Shown: piece by piece, positions 46,770 through 59,360 of the stretch
Layout: each line of letters starts with the position of its first letter
How positions within the stretch are numbered: the stretch's first letter is position 1
Source: Pararge aegeria
Lineage: Eukaryota; Arthropoda; Insecta; Lepidoptera; Nymphalidae
Direction: 5' to 3'
DNA length: 64,000 nucleotides
Assembly (NCBI RefSeq): GCF_905163445.1
Contig: NC_053208.1
Span: forward strand, 26,377,986 to 26,441,985
Program-made: the position numbers and the translations under genes
The notes under the pieces: generated by a model
Seen by the model: the letters and a program-made list of their open reading frames with translations, nothing else
What the model was told of the DNA's origin: nothing
Databases searched by the model: none

Positions 46770-46840
46770 CTCACCGTGTAATTCTTATGTACGCATCAAA
46801 AGTGCCACCTATGGGCCTACTTGAATAATGATATTTTTAA
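46722..46840 (+). repeat. 3' UTR end of the interrupted LINE
   Basis: GAACCCTCGTAGCTTTAGTT, GTGGTTATCGCTATCATCTC and AAAGTGCCACCTATGGGCCT. A diverged copy lies at 48790-48920 (GTTATCGCCATCAACTC, AAAGTGCCATCTATGAGCCT), confirming it as a LINE tail. Confidence 0.8.
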
Positions 46841-46854
46841 CTATGATTGAGAAA

Positions 46855-47000
46855 AGCCGGCATGAAAACTCGCAGATAAAATGATGTTGGAAAAAAGCAT
46901 TTCCAACAACATTTTATAGTTTTTATAGTTTAACGGAGTGGCCTGCTTCCAAGCAGCCTTGTCGTTAAGGAATTCATAAATCGTGTGGTGCACTTAAACT
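46855..47000 (-). repeat. LINE ORF2 C-terminal fragment (family D), reverse
   Basis: The complement encodes IYEFLNDKAAWKQATPL, matching the 15738-16110 copy (IDEFLNDKVAWKHP). It ends about 28 bases before the first seen Henna exon. Confidence 0.75.
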
Positions 47001-47028
47001 GCTAAAGCTAATTAGCTTTTTTTTCCAG

Positions 47029-49779
47029 GGAAAGCTTGCCAAAGGGGGCAACTACGTTGCCGAAGGACCAGACACCAGCAAATCAACATGGCTTCTTTTT
47101 TCCCCTGCAACTCCCGATGAAGCCGGTTCCTTGGCAAGGTTCCTGGGTATCTTTTCCTCACACGGTGTGAACCTCAACCATATCGAGTCTAGATCCTCAG
47201 CCAGGCGACCAGGATACGAGTTCATGGTAGAATGTGAGCATGGGTCTGGCGATTTTGGTGCGGCACTGGAAGATTTAAAACAGATTGCTGGATATTTAAA
47301 TGTGATTTCTAGAGACTATAAGGATAATTTATGTGAGTGCTAAGTTTTATTTTCACTGGCGATATTATGCAATTTATAAGTCAATAGGTTGGCAATTCGT
47401 CATTCAAGTTTTGGTTAGTAGATCATCTTTGGTAACGATTCAAAAGTGGCTGATAGTCTTCTGTTTAATTACGAAAGTCTTTTTTTTCAGCCACTGTACC
47501 ATGGTTCCCCCGACGTATCAGAGACTTGGACAGATTCGCTAATCAGATCCTGTCTTACGGCGCTGAGTTAGACTCAGACCACCCTGGGTTCACCGACGCT
47601 GTGTACCGTGCTAGAAGGAAATACTTCGCAGACATTGCCTTCAATTACAAGCATGGCCAGCCATTACCCCACGTTGATTACACCAAGGATGAAATAAATA
47701 CCTGGGGCATTGTGTTCAGGAAGCTAACTGAATTATATCCAACTCATGCTTGCAAAGAACATAATCACGTGTTTCCACTGTTGATAGAAAATTGTGGGTA
47801 CAGGGAAGACAATATACCACAGCTAGAAGACGTTTCCAACTTCTTAAAAGGTGAGTTAGAGTCGTTTATGTCATTATTCATTCAGTTATTTTGTTTCTTA
47901 CGAGTTAAATATATGTTGAGAATATCATGGTATTTACTATGCTATATGCTATTACACAAAAGCGAATGCAAGCCAACGCTCTATATTGTTCTTTTCTAGG
48001 CGGGCTATAAAGCTAAACTAACTGTTGACTGCATTTTTTTACTTTGTTACGTTGAGTTAATTGATTTAATATAATTAGGTACTATCTTCCAAACAATGAT
48101 TAAAACGCGCTTTTTTCACGGTTAGACATCAAGAGAGCGCCTGAAGCACTAAAATGGTCTTCAAAACCGATGGTAGTGATCGAATGCTTTTAATTTTCTT
48201 AAATAAAATCATAATCCTAATGTATTTTATTTGCAGACTGCACAGGATTCACCCTCCGACCAGTAGCTGGCCTCTTGTCTTCCCGCGACTTCCTCGCGGG
48301 GCTTGCATTCCGCGTATTCCACAGTACACAGTACATCAGGCACCACTCTCGCCCACTTTACACCCCCGAGCCAGACGTGTGTCACGAGCTGCTGGGACAC
48401 GCGCCGCTATTTGCTGATCCAGCATTCGCGCAGTTCTCGCAGGAAATTGGCCTTGCTTCATTGGGAGCACCTGATGATTATATTGAAAAACTCGCTACGG
48501 TGCGTATCGCTTCTATTCCACTGACTCTTGACTGCAATCTAATGACTTGATGCTATCTAATGGTAGTGGGCTAATCTGTTAGTGTTACCGTTTTTTATGG
48601 AGCGCTGAATTCCTTAGCGGCAGGTCTTTGTCGGCAGGGTGGGAACTAGCCACGGCCAAAGCCTTCTACTTGACCAGACCGGAGAAAAATTCAGTAATTA
48701 TAAATTTCCTTATTGCAACTCCAACTTAAAACCATAGCTTACTGCTGCGCCAGGGATCGTTATCGTAGAGGTGTTACATAAGTAAGTTTAAGTTGATGAG
48801 TTTAGTTATCGCCATCAACTCACTTCTATGTCATATTTTAGATGTAATATACCCATCAAAAGTGCCATCTATGAGCCTATTTTAATAAAGAACTATTTGA
48901 CCTTGACTTTGACTTATTTACAATTTTAGTATTATTATCATTATTTTGTAGGTACATATCTATTACATTAGGAATTGGTTACAACAATGCGTCTAACAAA
49001 CTTATAGGATTTATTCATTTATGATACCAAATATTTTTCATATGAAACTCATTCTTTTGTAGTGTTTCTGGTTCACCGTGGAGTTTGGGCTATGTCGACA
49101 AGAAGGACAGCTGAAAGCTTTCGGCGCTGGTCTTCTATCATCGTTCGGTGAACTACAATACTGCCTCTCAGACAAACCAGAGCTAAGAGAGTTCGAGCCG
49201 AGTATTACTGGTGACCAGAAGTACCCTATTACGGAGTATCAGCCGATTTACTTCGTCGCCCAAAGCTTCGAAAGCGCCAAAGAAAAAATGATGTAAGTTT
49301 TATGCAAGCATGCATCTTGCTATGTATAAAATTGGTTTAGAATAGCAGATTCGATTCAAAAATACTCTGTTCAGTTTTAACGTATACATATACTTGGTAC
49401 ACAGTTTGGTCCGCATAAATATTTTAGTCTTAGGAGGTAACGTCAATTAGAACGTGGACTAATCCAGGAGGGCTAGATCAGGCAGGAGACAAAAAATATA
49501 TTCCCTGACAAGGTATATAATCAACGTGTCCTCCTGCGAAAGAGGACATGGATGTCATTGTCTCTGGTCACATGGTAGTCGTGTTCAGTTCAGCATAAAA
49601 CACGTTTTTATTACTTTTTCAGAAAATTTGCTCAAACTATACCTCGAGAGTTCGGCGTGAGATACAACCCTTACACACAGAGCATCGACATCCTGGACTC
49701 TTCGCGCCAAATGACAGATCTTCTTAAGCAAATCCACACGGAAATGGAACTACTGCTTGGCACAATGGACAAATTGTAG
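47029..49779 (+). CDS. Hn: Phenylalanine hydroxylase (Henna), nearly complete, first exon missing
   Basis: Iron- and tetrahydrobiopterin-dependent aromatic amino acid hydroxylase converting Phe to Tyr in the cytosol; in Drosophila the same gene also serves peripheral tryptophan hydroxylation. Exons 47029-47332, 47491-47850, 48237-48499, 49063-49292, 49623-49779 join in frame to 437 residues. An ACT regulatory domain (about residues 20-95, around LARFLGIFSSHGVNLNHIES) precedes the catalytic domain from VPWFPRRIRDLDRFANQILS. Metal ligands are His271 and His276 in CHELLGH and Glu316 in FTVEFGLC, offset by 14 from human numbering (285, 290, 330). A C-terminal tetramerisation helix follows (SSRQMTDLLKQIHTEMELL). 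The first exon starts in phase 0 at GKLAKGGNYVAEG, so only about 15 N-terminal residues lie in an unseen upstream exon. AATAAA signals at 49986-49991 and 50020-50025. LINE copies fill the upstream sequence to within about 30 bases of the first acceptor. Confidence 0.97.
48545..48770 (-). repeat. tRNA-derived SINE (family C), reverse
   Basis: GTCTTTGTCGGCAGGGTGGG, AACTAGCCACGGCCAAAGCC, and end GCTGCGCCAGGGATCG. It lies in a Henna intron. Confidence 0.8.
48790..48920 (+). repeat. LINE 3' tail
   Basis: Diverged copy of 46722-46840 ending AATAAAGAACTATTTGACCT; abuts the SINE in the same Henna intron. Confidence 0.75.
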
Positions 49780-50281
49780 GATACTTCGAGTTCCTGATTT
49801 TACTCAAGCTTTACAGAATTTTCACTACTTGAAGAGTGAAGAGTAACGAAACAAAATACTCTTTAGTAGATCAATTAGAAGTGCATCGTTACCTAGAATG
49901 TATACAGTTATATTTAAAATGTGAAATAGTTTGCTTAATAATACTTAAATATGATGAATGATTGCTTAAATGTTTAGTATAAGGAAATAAATATATAGAC
50001 AGTAATATATAGTAAAATTAATAAAAATATATCATTAGTGCTACATAAAAGCCCAATTGAATAATTGCGTTGCTTATTTGTTGGTTACCTCCTAACTTTT
50101 CAGTGTTCAGATGTTTACCCTACCCGTAAAGGTGGTGAAATAGAAGATTACATTATTCAACAAGTCGAGAAAGTTACCTATTTTATATCACCTAACTACA
50201 CCCAGTTTTAGTATAAAAAATATATTACCGTAAAAGACATAAGTCACTCACATGAGAACCTAATTAAATATATAAAACTAC

Positions 50282-50597
50282 TTAATAAACTTTGTCATTA
50301 AGTTTTAAAATATAAAAAAATTCTTTATTTTTTCCCTCTTCCTTACACAATGTATTCATCCAATTTAAATTTTTTTTTATTACATATGATGTGTGTGCAG
50401 CTAATTTAGTTTTGTATACAGAGTTTACATTTTTTATAAGTGTTGGTATTTTATTATAAAATTTGGCAGGTAAGGGTAAAAATTTTTTACCATAATTTGT
50501 TGAAAAAATCTTCACGTTAAGAATCGGAATTATTGAGGTAGGTGATAGACTCTGTGGCAGCAAGTAACTTACGTGGCCGAAGCCAGGTCACAGCTAG
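50282..50597 (-). pseudogene. Possible LINE ORF2 C-terminal remnant beside a Helitron-like end
   Basis: A 93-residue minus-strand frame has LPLPAKFYNKIPTLIKN, similar in style to the family D C-terminus (FYNMIPKVI). At its right side the plus strand reads GAAGCCAGGTCACAG-CTAG then T, a Helitron-like end. Identity is weakly supported. Confidence 0.4.
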
Positions 50598-52421
50598 TAT
50601 GTAAATAAAACGACCGTTATAACCAACATAATATAATCAATAATTTGTACAGAATATTCCAAGTACCTAGTACTTGTGTTAATATACTTATATCTATAAA
50701 ATGACAAGATAGAAAGTGAATTGGTCAACTGACCTATAATAATTACTTAATTATCTATAATATCTGTTTATAATTTTACAATAATAATTATATAACTCGA
50801 TTTATTTACAAAAATGATAACTCTTTTAACTACAATGGGATGGGGAGATAAACTTAAATTTTTATAACTTGTCCTATAATGTAGAAAATATTTTCATTAC
50901 CATTTTGTTAAAGTATGTACTGTTACTGTATACTATGTAAAAAGGTTAAATAAAGAAACAATTTTTTTTTTAATAAATAAAAGAGAATTCTTTGTTTTTA
51001 ATTTTTTTAAATACCTACGTTGTACGAAAAGTAAGGAAAATACAATAAATATTCTATTATAAGACAGGTTATAACAACGAACTATGTTAATATTGGCACT
51101 AATTATGTATTACCTATCTATTATTTTTAACGTTGAATCGAAAAATGCCAATTTAGAGTTTTATCGAGATTGTTTCAACAAGTCGACCCCATTCGTTGAA
51201 GAGTACCTCTACATACCTCATAGAACGTTTAATTACAAATTAACAGGCGTCAATATTATCTACAAATAATTACATGATTATTACTTACAAAGAGAGTTTT
51301 CTTACAGTGAAAAATTCGATGACGGTATGTTTTATTAATGATATGTTTTAGCAATGTAGCAACGTGGATGTTTTAGCTCTATATAAGGTACTCTCTCTTA
51401 GTAATGAGAAGGACAGTTATGGAATATTAATTACCTGATAATTAATTATCAATATGCAAGAAAATCGTTCAAAATCGAAATCCCTTTGTACATTGATGCG
51501 TGAAACTTTTCATTTTATAATATTCTAGTGTGAAGAATGATTTGTGAAAGCTGACTGGGAATCGACTTCTACAGTGCAGAGAACAGTGATAAATGTCTGA
51601 GTTATCCACCGACCGAAGTGAAGTGGGTGATTTATGTAATTTAACAAGGCATGGGTGCAGGCGAGCGTAATTTTGTATGTCGGCGGTAGCGTTCCTGTTG
51701 CGTGTATTGCCCCGTTGGTATTCTGATTAGCTTGTTCAACTGTAGGACACGAGGTCCTGGATTCGGTTGCATCGATTGGGTCTGAGATTTTTAGGTTTAA
51801 TTTTTTGTTAATTAAATTCCTAGAGCCAGTCCGGAGTTCGGAAATTGTCGTTTTCCACTTCAACTTGTGTAAGATTTTCATCAATTACATGTCATAATAA
51901 CTGATACAGCCCTCTGATCAACTTGGGAGCAATATGAGAATTGTGAATTTACACAGTAGTAAGTAGGTTGAGAATAATGATGGTATGAATGAAACAGAGA
52001 CTGTTTTTAAGGTTCTGTGAACTGATATTTACAAGTCATGTATGTTTGTGAGGTGAGCAGCCATTAACTACGGATCTCTTATAACTTGAGGTGCTAAGAC
52101 ATGGATCATTATTGGAGTTCTCAAGATAAAAATAATGTTAGCCCTTAAAAAGTTAAGCAAAGGTTTTGCTGAGCACGTGTGTGTAAGGTAGTAAACATCT
52201 TTAAGTAGTAACGTTAGAGCCTAGACAGCAAATATAAAAGCCAATGGATGTCCATCCAAATGCCTTAATTAGGTTAGTGTAAGCACTTATAAGCGCACAC
52301 TAATGCTCTTGAATATGGGAAAAAGAATGAATAAAAATATTGAAATTATAATTATATTGGTTTGCTCTATCCAGAACTTTTGCGTTCTATCTTTGTCTTG
52401 CGTCAGTCACTAATCGAATAG
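50598..52421. other. Intergenic, one candidate short frame
   Basis: A 61-residue plus frame at 51084-51269 starts with a hydrophobic signal-like MLILALIMYYLSIIFNVES and continues CFNKSTPFVEEYLYIPH. No splice context, homologue or promoter could be established. 51525-51884 has tRNA/SINE-like wording (GGATTCGGTTGCATCGATT). Confidence 0.4.
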
Positions 52422-52700
52422 CCTTAGTATAAGATTGGCTTGCTCGCAATCGAGGAGTCATTTTCGACTATAACACATCTTCAAAGTCAGATGGACCTAA
52501 TGTCACACGTTTTACAAATCCTGTACTTCTGATTTTCTTCTATAAACTTTCTGTCAAAAGACCGAGCTAAATAATTGTAGGCACATTTGATCTTTAAGAT
52601 GAGAGCCTTGATCTTTTTGATCAAGGCTAGAGTGGTTTTCAAGTATTTCCATACCACAAAACCCCTCTTCGATTGCGAGCGAGCCAATCTTATACTAAGG
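52422..52700. mobile_element. MITE with about 36-bp terminal inverted repeats
   Basis: Left end CCTTAGTATAAGATTGGCTT, right end the near complement (AGCCAATCTTATACTAAGG). Total 279 bp with no transposase frame. A related end occurs near 61865-61905 (CCCTAGTATAAGTTTGTACG). Confidence 0.85.
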
Positions 52701-55659
52701 GTAAAAAGTACGGTGATTAAACAGTTCTAATATTGGTTATGCAATTATTTTTCTCTTTCTATCATCAGTAATTCGATATCCTGAAGACGAAGACAATATA
52801 TTGCGTAACACGACCGCTTTGCAACGTTTATTTGAATAGGGGTTTAATGTATTCAATTTATATAGAACTTTAATAAGGAAACCTCCTCACAGGCGGTTAA
52901 AGTCCACCAATGGACTACGGCTGAAACACTATTTTATTAGGCCGGCAATGGGTTGGTATGATGCTAATATTAAGTCGACTCTCATTTCGAAAATTCATCG
53001 AAAATTTGATATCACTATTCTTACTTAGTTTATTAAAATATTTGGTATTGCTTCAATGTACTCTAAATAATAATGCTCATACTATAAGGGCTATTTTAAC
53101 TATCAATACAATGTGTGTTAATAACTGGCATCAGCGGTGTAACGTGAGTGGAAAGCACTAATTTCCTAACATTTGGCTGGTATCGAACATTGCTCGAATG
53201 AAAAAGAACGGTTTGGTCCGACCCGGGAATCGAATTCCTCGTGTTCCGCAGCCAAACGTGCTAACCATTTGACCAGAGAGTAGGCAAAGAGCTTAAGCAA
53301 GTAGTTACGCATAAAAAAATTCTATAACAATAATTGTCAGATAAACAAACAAGAAGTTGATAGCTTCACTTAAATGTATACTTATAACTTACAATCTACA
53401 GTCTATTTTTTCTCGCTTGACTTATATTGTAAACAATCTTTTGTTACGTTTAAGTGTAAAGTTTTTTTTCAAATTGCTAAGAAAATAATAAAAACATACA
53501 TTAATAATATTGAAAAGAATGTTTACAATAAAACACAAATGACAAAAAATTTACTTTACTTATTACAAAATCAACATTAGGTACGAGTTATGTTATAATG
53601 AAATATATTTTATTTTGGCACTATATCTAATTTCTATAGCGATGCAGAGGAGTACTGCATCTCTAAATGCAAAACTGATTGAAATACAAACAAATATTAA
53701 AGTTATGGGTATCTTACGAAAATCTGAGCGCAATGCCACTTAAACTTCTCTTCACGGCCATCATTAAACCCGAACTTTCTCACCAATCGACACTGAAACT
53801 GCGTGGTACCCACCACGCTTCTTCTAGGAGAGATAATGCTGACAGTGATAGCGGTGTAGTTACAATTTCAAATAATTTAAACAAATCTACATACAAATAA
53901 TTCTCCCAAAGTTCCAGCATATCAATATTGATTTGAATTATTCCTCATTATTTTTGCCTCAGTGTTCTTTGCAGATTTGCATATGGCTCGTGTTTTCGGG
54001 AATGGCAATATAGAACTCTTGTATTTAATGAATAAACAATTTACATTAACGAAAAGCAGATTAAATATAACTGTGTAAAGAATAAGAAGATCATAAATAT
54101 AACTTATAAGTTCCCACAATGCCCTCCTCTAGCAGGAGAAGTTGGTAGTGAGATTCCATTATGAACGTATCACAGCTATCAAAATAAATAAATAAATACA
54201 ACTTTTTACAATAATCGACAGTCCACACGCTAAATAAATCTGTTTTCAATTTATTTATATGAGTACAAATATTTTCACAGGCAGCACACATGTTCGGCAG
54301 TAGGTTTAAGAGGCTTAATTATTTACATGTTCATTGTAATTATATAAGTAAATACTTCTAATAACGTAATGCCATTAGGCAAAAGTGACATACGACGACA
54401 TCCACCTTTTTATTTTTTGTCAATATTTTTAGATAACGGAAAATGGACGCTGAAACTATGATAAATTAACTGTCGTCATTTTATTCAAAATTTACGAAGA
54501 CTACTTAGACTTGAGTAAAGACGTCCAATTACAACGATTTATCGACCAAACAATCCATAACTAAGTATATTATAAATTTTGAACGTTTCTCTATTGTTTG
54601 TTTGTTACTTATGTTCGTTTCCACCGCTGCACGCTGCACGGATCTTGAAGATATTTGGCGCATATACAACTGGTATTCCGAAGATCGAAATAAGATTTTT
54701 TATTCCGGAACATAACAAAATTAAATTTTGTTAAATATTTGAGAGATTATTAAAAAAATTGCGGATTTTCTATATTGGTGGACGTTTAATTATCCTCGTC
54801 TACAATATATTATGCTTGTAGAACACAAGTTTTTAACATAATAATAATAGGGGATGGGGTAAAAAACTCATCTTAAGAGGATATCAAGTTAAATTCCATT
54901 AAATTTTCAATTTGAGGGATCAATACTATTTCCGGTTCTTCTATACACGCGGCAGTTTTTTCAGTTCAGTTTAGAATTATTAACAATTTTCAGGATCAAA
55001 CACTAATGCCCGTTTTAACCAAAAGGTAATTCCTAGTTAAGTAACGCCTCATCAAAGAAGATTCCTAGGCATACATTTACCTGTCACCAACCGTACTTGC
55101 CCAACTTACTTTTATGTAATGATGGTTCTTGCCTCAAGGTATGGTATTATGTGTTTTTATGATCATATTTGTTGTATGGATTTAAGATTATTAAAAAAAA
55201 CTAATTTATATTTTTCATCTTTTAAGTGTCAGTTCACGAGTCCCTTAAAGTTTACGATCCGCTAAATCGACGTCGTATTTTTAGACGGCGCCTAGCGTCG
55301 TCAGTCATCACAAAACAATTCACGAAACGTTTTATTTTATCCAGGAATCAACTAAGACCTTAGGTGTCTAAGTAAGGAAATTCGTAAGTTTAGTGAAACG
55401 GGCATTACGGTACTAGGTTTAATATACGATTAACTTAAATTATTTATAGTTCCAATAGAACATCAAAAACAACAAATAATAAAAATTGTGGACTGTCCGT
55501 ATGCCAGGTTATGAACCCTTATTGAATAATAATGAATATTGAATAATGAATGCTTAAAAGCAAAAACGGTTTAGATTCGATAAAATGCTTTAAACTAACT
55601 CATCGACAAAAAATAAATTAGTTAGTCAGTTTCAGTTTCCTATTATTATCACAATATCA
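52701..55659. other. Intergenic, no gene recognised
   Basis: Holds a repeat fragment (52885-52960, related to 1687-1995) and a tRNA-like SINE fragment (53185-53285, GACCCGGGAATCGAATTCC). The rest is AT-rich with no feature seen. Confidence 0.55.
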
Positions 55660-56372
55660 TATAATAAACAAAGTTCCGCGTCTGTCTGTCTGTCTGTCTG
55701 GGCAAAACTACCGAAGAGATTTTCATAGAGCTTTTACTAACCGATAGCGTGATTCATGAGGCAGGTTTTAGTGTATAATTCATTATATTTTTCCGTTGGC
55801 TGAAAATAACAGTGATTGTTAAAGATGTCGGAAAAAATCATAACCACTAGTAGCTTTACTGGCGTAAGCTATATCTCTAACTATTATAGTTAAGCCACAA
55901 ATAAGATAAATAGTGAAAAGATTTTTTTGTTTTTATGATGTATACAATATACTCCGAACTACTTAGCCGATTAAAACCAGTTTTTACCGACAGCTTTAAA
56001 AAAAAATAGTGATTTGCAATAATGTAACCTAAAGCAGCAAAATTTTGCCTAGAAAATACGTTACTTGGCGTGCGCTGATAATACTTTTAATGATAAATGA
56101 ATTATGAAAATTAAGCTTAATTTGCTACACTCCGCGAAAAGCAAGAGAATAATAAAGCAAATAAAATAGAAAATTAAGATTAATTTTCATAATATATCAT
56201 GGAATTCCGCAAAGTAACATCTGCTTTTATCCAATATATAATAAATAAAAGCTATGAACTACATGATTACAGTACTCGGTAATATAAAAACAAACATCGG
56301 GAAAACTAACGGTTTCCGCGGGACTTGTGAAATACCGAAATTGACGCTGATAAAGTCACGGGCAACAGCTAG
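55660..56372 (+). mobile_element. Helitron-like non-autonomous element
   Basis: Starts around AACAAAGTTCCGCGTCTGTC and ends GATAAAGTCACGGGCAACAG-CTAG followed by T. Its middle shares AAGCTTAATTTGCTACACTC with 25285-25320. Confidence 0.65.
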
Positions 56373-56812
56373 TTTATAATATTTTAACCCCTGATAACTG
56401 GGCAATACTTGAAAAATAGGAAACTAAAACTGACGGTAATCTGGTTGTCGCCAAGCCCTAGAGACTTAATTGTAAGCAACAACTGAGTTCAATTAAGGAT
56501 TTAAGTATTTAAATTTTTACAGTAATCTTCTAGACAATAAATTCCATTCTCAGGTAGGTAAACGGTGCGGCAACGCTACCAAAAACGTATGCACCAAAGC
56601 AATTGATCGTTTCCAGAGAGTTCATGGTAAGTTCAAAAAACACAATGTGACATCTTAGACTTGGCTTTAAATATCTGCCACTTTGTATGGCCAAACTAAA
56701 CAAACATGATGTTTGAAATCCCTACGAGTTTTTTAGCTAGAAAGCTTACAATCAAATCTCTGTATAGGGTGAGTGATTGAATGAATGGCAAGAGGTCGAG
56801 CATACGATCCGT

Positions 56813-59360
56813 TCAAACCTCACTCTGCATGCAGTGGATCGAGGAGTCTTCTGACAGCTCATCCATTGAAGAGTCCGTGAAAGAAGTGCCATCTGAAAAT
56901 GAGTATTGGAAAAATTGAATACAGAAATAACGGCATAAAATTTCTCGATATATCTTTTTTACCACGTAGAATGAGCACATAAGTTAATTATTGTTTTCAA
57001 TATTACAATTTTCCAGGAAAGCTGAATGTTTTCCAAATTGTATGAAATGGTGTTAGTTAATCAAAAACCTAGACTCTAGAGCAAATATAATTCAGAATCG
57101 TGTTACTATTCGTTGTGAAAAAAAAAATATTAATGAAAAAAAATGATTTAGCACAAAATGAACAAAATTTTGAAATAACTTAAAAAATAGTTTATGCCGT
57201 ATCACAGGCAGTCATGAAACGTTCATACAATCACAGAATGAAGAACATATAGAAACCGTTTACACGACTAATATTGAAGCACTCCACTTTAGTAGTGTTT
57301 CTCAAAAAGGCACTCCATTTCACTTAGTAGTTGACAGAAATTTTTTTTTTTTATATTTTGTAATAAAATGGGGAAACTGAGAAAAATATGTGAGCTAGCC
57401 ACATTCCGCGGGTGTAAAAAGAGACGTACGCGGGGCGCTTTTGGACACAATATACTGCATGCTATAATGGCTGAATGAGATTTCTGTATTTTCTTAATTC
57501 TCTGCATATAATACATTCCAATATACCAACCAAATATTCCAAAAATAACACAGCTTCCTTCCTGTGCGACTGGTTTTAGGAAATTCGGCGCACGAAGTGG
57601 AACTGTTACTTACATAACTACGAGTATAAATAAATAAATATACTCTACGACAATACACACATCGCCATCTAGCCCCAAAGTAAGCGTAGCTGAGTTGTTG
57701 GTGCTAAAATGACTGAACTATAATAATGGGTTAAGGATTTCAAAACGATTGACAGATTACAGATTTACATACCTATCGGGACGAAAGGCGGTTTGTTCTG
57801 GAAGGAATACGTAAGGTGGAGATTGATAGGCCGGCCAAACCCCACCGAGTCAGCGTCGCGGGACATTGCTGCGGACAACACTTCACTTATACCCATGGTG
57901 TTAATATGGCTTATATCACAACACAGCCAACAAACAAATTTCGCAGGAAAGTAATACAGAATTCGCAAAAAACTCAACTCAAATGTCGCATGGCGGAAGC
58001 ACAAAAAAGCACAATAAACACGGTGAAATAAATTCGTATTGTAAATATGTTCGATTATGTTATATCATATGTATCTAGCCCCACCAATTTCTCCAAGGCT
58101 ACTTGATAGATTTGCGTGAATCTACTTATAGATGGATCTCTCAAAAAGATTTATTTCATGTTTCAATCTCTTTGGTGTTTTGGACTTTGCTACATAGCTT
58201 GTTTCTTTAGAAACGCATGTTTTAAATAGCAAAGCTAATAAATGTGCACTAAAAGCATGAAAAAAATATCATAAAAATGAAATATGTTTGTGTTTTGATA
58301 ATTGCGATCGTAAAATTGTCCAGTGGTGTCAATGTAAATCGACTGCAGTAATGTTTAGGGCTGGTTTTGCTTCGTTGCAGATACAGACTCAGAACTGCAT
58401 CAAAAAGCAAATCCCGCAGGAAGTCTCACCTTGGCTTTGTTTCCCTTTTCCAGTGTGCTGATGCTTCTTCTGGCGCGCTCGACTGTTCTGGAACCAGACT
58501 TGTGTGACTCTCTTGCTCAGCCCGGTAACCTGTGCGATCCTCTCCAGGTCCTGCCCGTCCGGGTTGGAGTCCAGCTGGAAGTTAGCCTGGAGGACCTGTA
58601 GTTGTTCCTCGGTGAATGTGGTACGAACGCGTTTCGCCTTGCTCTTGTGGTAACCTTCGGAGTCGCAGCCGTCTGAAGTTGAGATGCGTATTGTATCATG
58701 AAAAGAGCTAGAGAAGTCTAGATTTAAATCTATTAATAAAAATGCATTGGCGTTTGCGGCCATTTGATTATACAATACTTGGAGCAAAACAGATAGAACT
58801 TCAGAAGACTTCGTTGTTGGAAAAAACATTGGTTATTTCATGGGACAGTAACTCCCGAAATTAATAACCGATAATCAAAAATCTTGCCATATTGATTTGA
58901 GTAATGCAATTCATTTACTACACTATACTACTGGCGATGAGACATCCTTATGACTGACTTTATTATTTGATCCAATGACTTTGGATTACTTTGGTTAATT
59001 TTATTTTTGACTGAGGCTACGTCAGTTTGCAAGACTGTGGTGGACAGTAAACCAGTTATAAAATTAGTAAAGTTATATCATTACTTAGTTGGTAAAAACG
59101 TCCAAATTTTTTAGTTTAAAGCAAAAAATAATAAGAAATTACCATCTGAAGAAATTGATCCTCCATCCAAGGTTTCCAAGTAATGCGGCTTGCATAGGAC
59201 CCTGTCTTCATGCAGTGCAAACTGTTCTCCAGTAGACAGCTGCCGACCGCAGGCATCGCAGGCGAAGCAGGCGAGGTGGTAGACCTGCTCCCGAGCCTTG
59301 CGTACCCAGTCTGATGAGGAGATGCCTCGGCAGCATTTAGAGCACTTGGCGCCGAAACTC
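56813..59360 (-). CDS. Awh: LIM-homeodomain transcription factor Arrowhead, 3' four exons
   Basis: Nuclear developmental transcription factor of the Lhx6/8 class; Drosophila Arrowhead controls imaginal cell proliferation and neuronal identity. Minus-strand exons: 59360-59143 (LIM2), 58672-58430 (homeodomain), 57868-57773, 56892-56813; junction phases are 1 throughout after LIM2. LIM2 shows zinc ligands in CSKC, HLACFACDAC and CKPH. The homeodomain runs from KRVRTTFTEEQLQVLQ to WFQNSRARQKKH. The next exon has the Arrowhead-specific INLHLTYSFQN, and the last gives SSMDELSEDSSIHCMQSEV before TGA, closely matching what I recall of the fly C-terminus. The LIM2 exon starts in phase 2, so LIM1 and the start codon lie upstream; no LIM1-like sequence was recognised in 59361-64000, so the gene probably extends past the window edge. 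Confidence 0.96.
57290..57505. repeat. Dispersed repeat shared with 26775-27035
   Basis: CATTCCGCGGGTGTAAAAAG, ACGCGGGGCGCTTTTGGACA and ATAATGGCTGAATGAGATTT in the same order as the other copy. It lies in the last Arrowhead intron. Confidence 0.75.
57625..57710 (-). repeat. SINE family B fragment
   Basis: ATCGCCATCTAGCCCCAAAG end of the SINE only. Confidence 0.75.
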
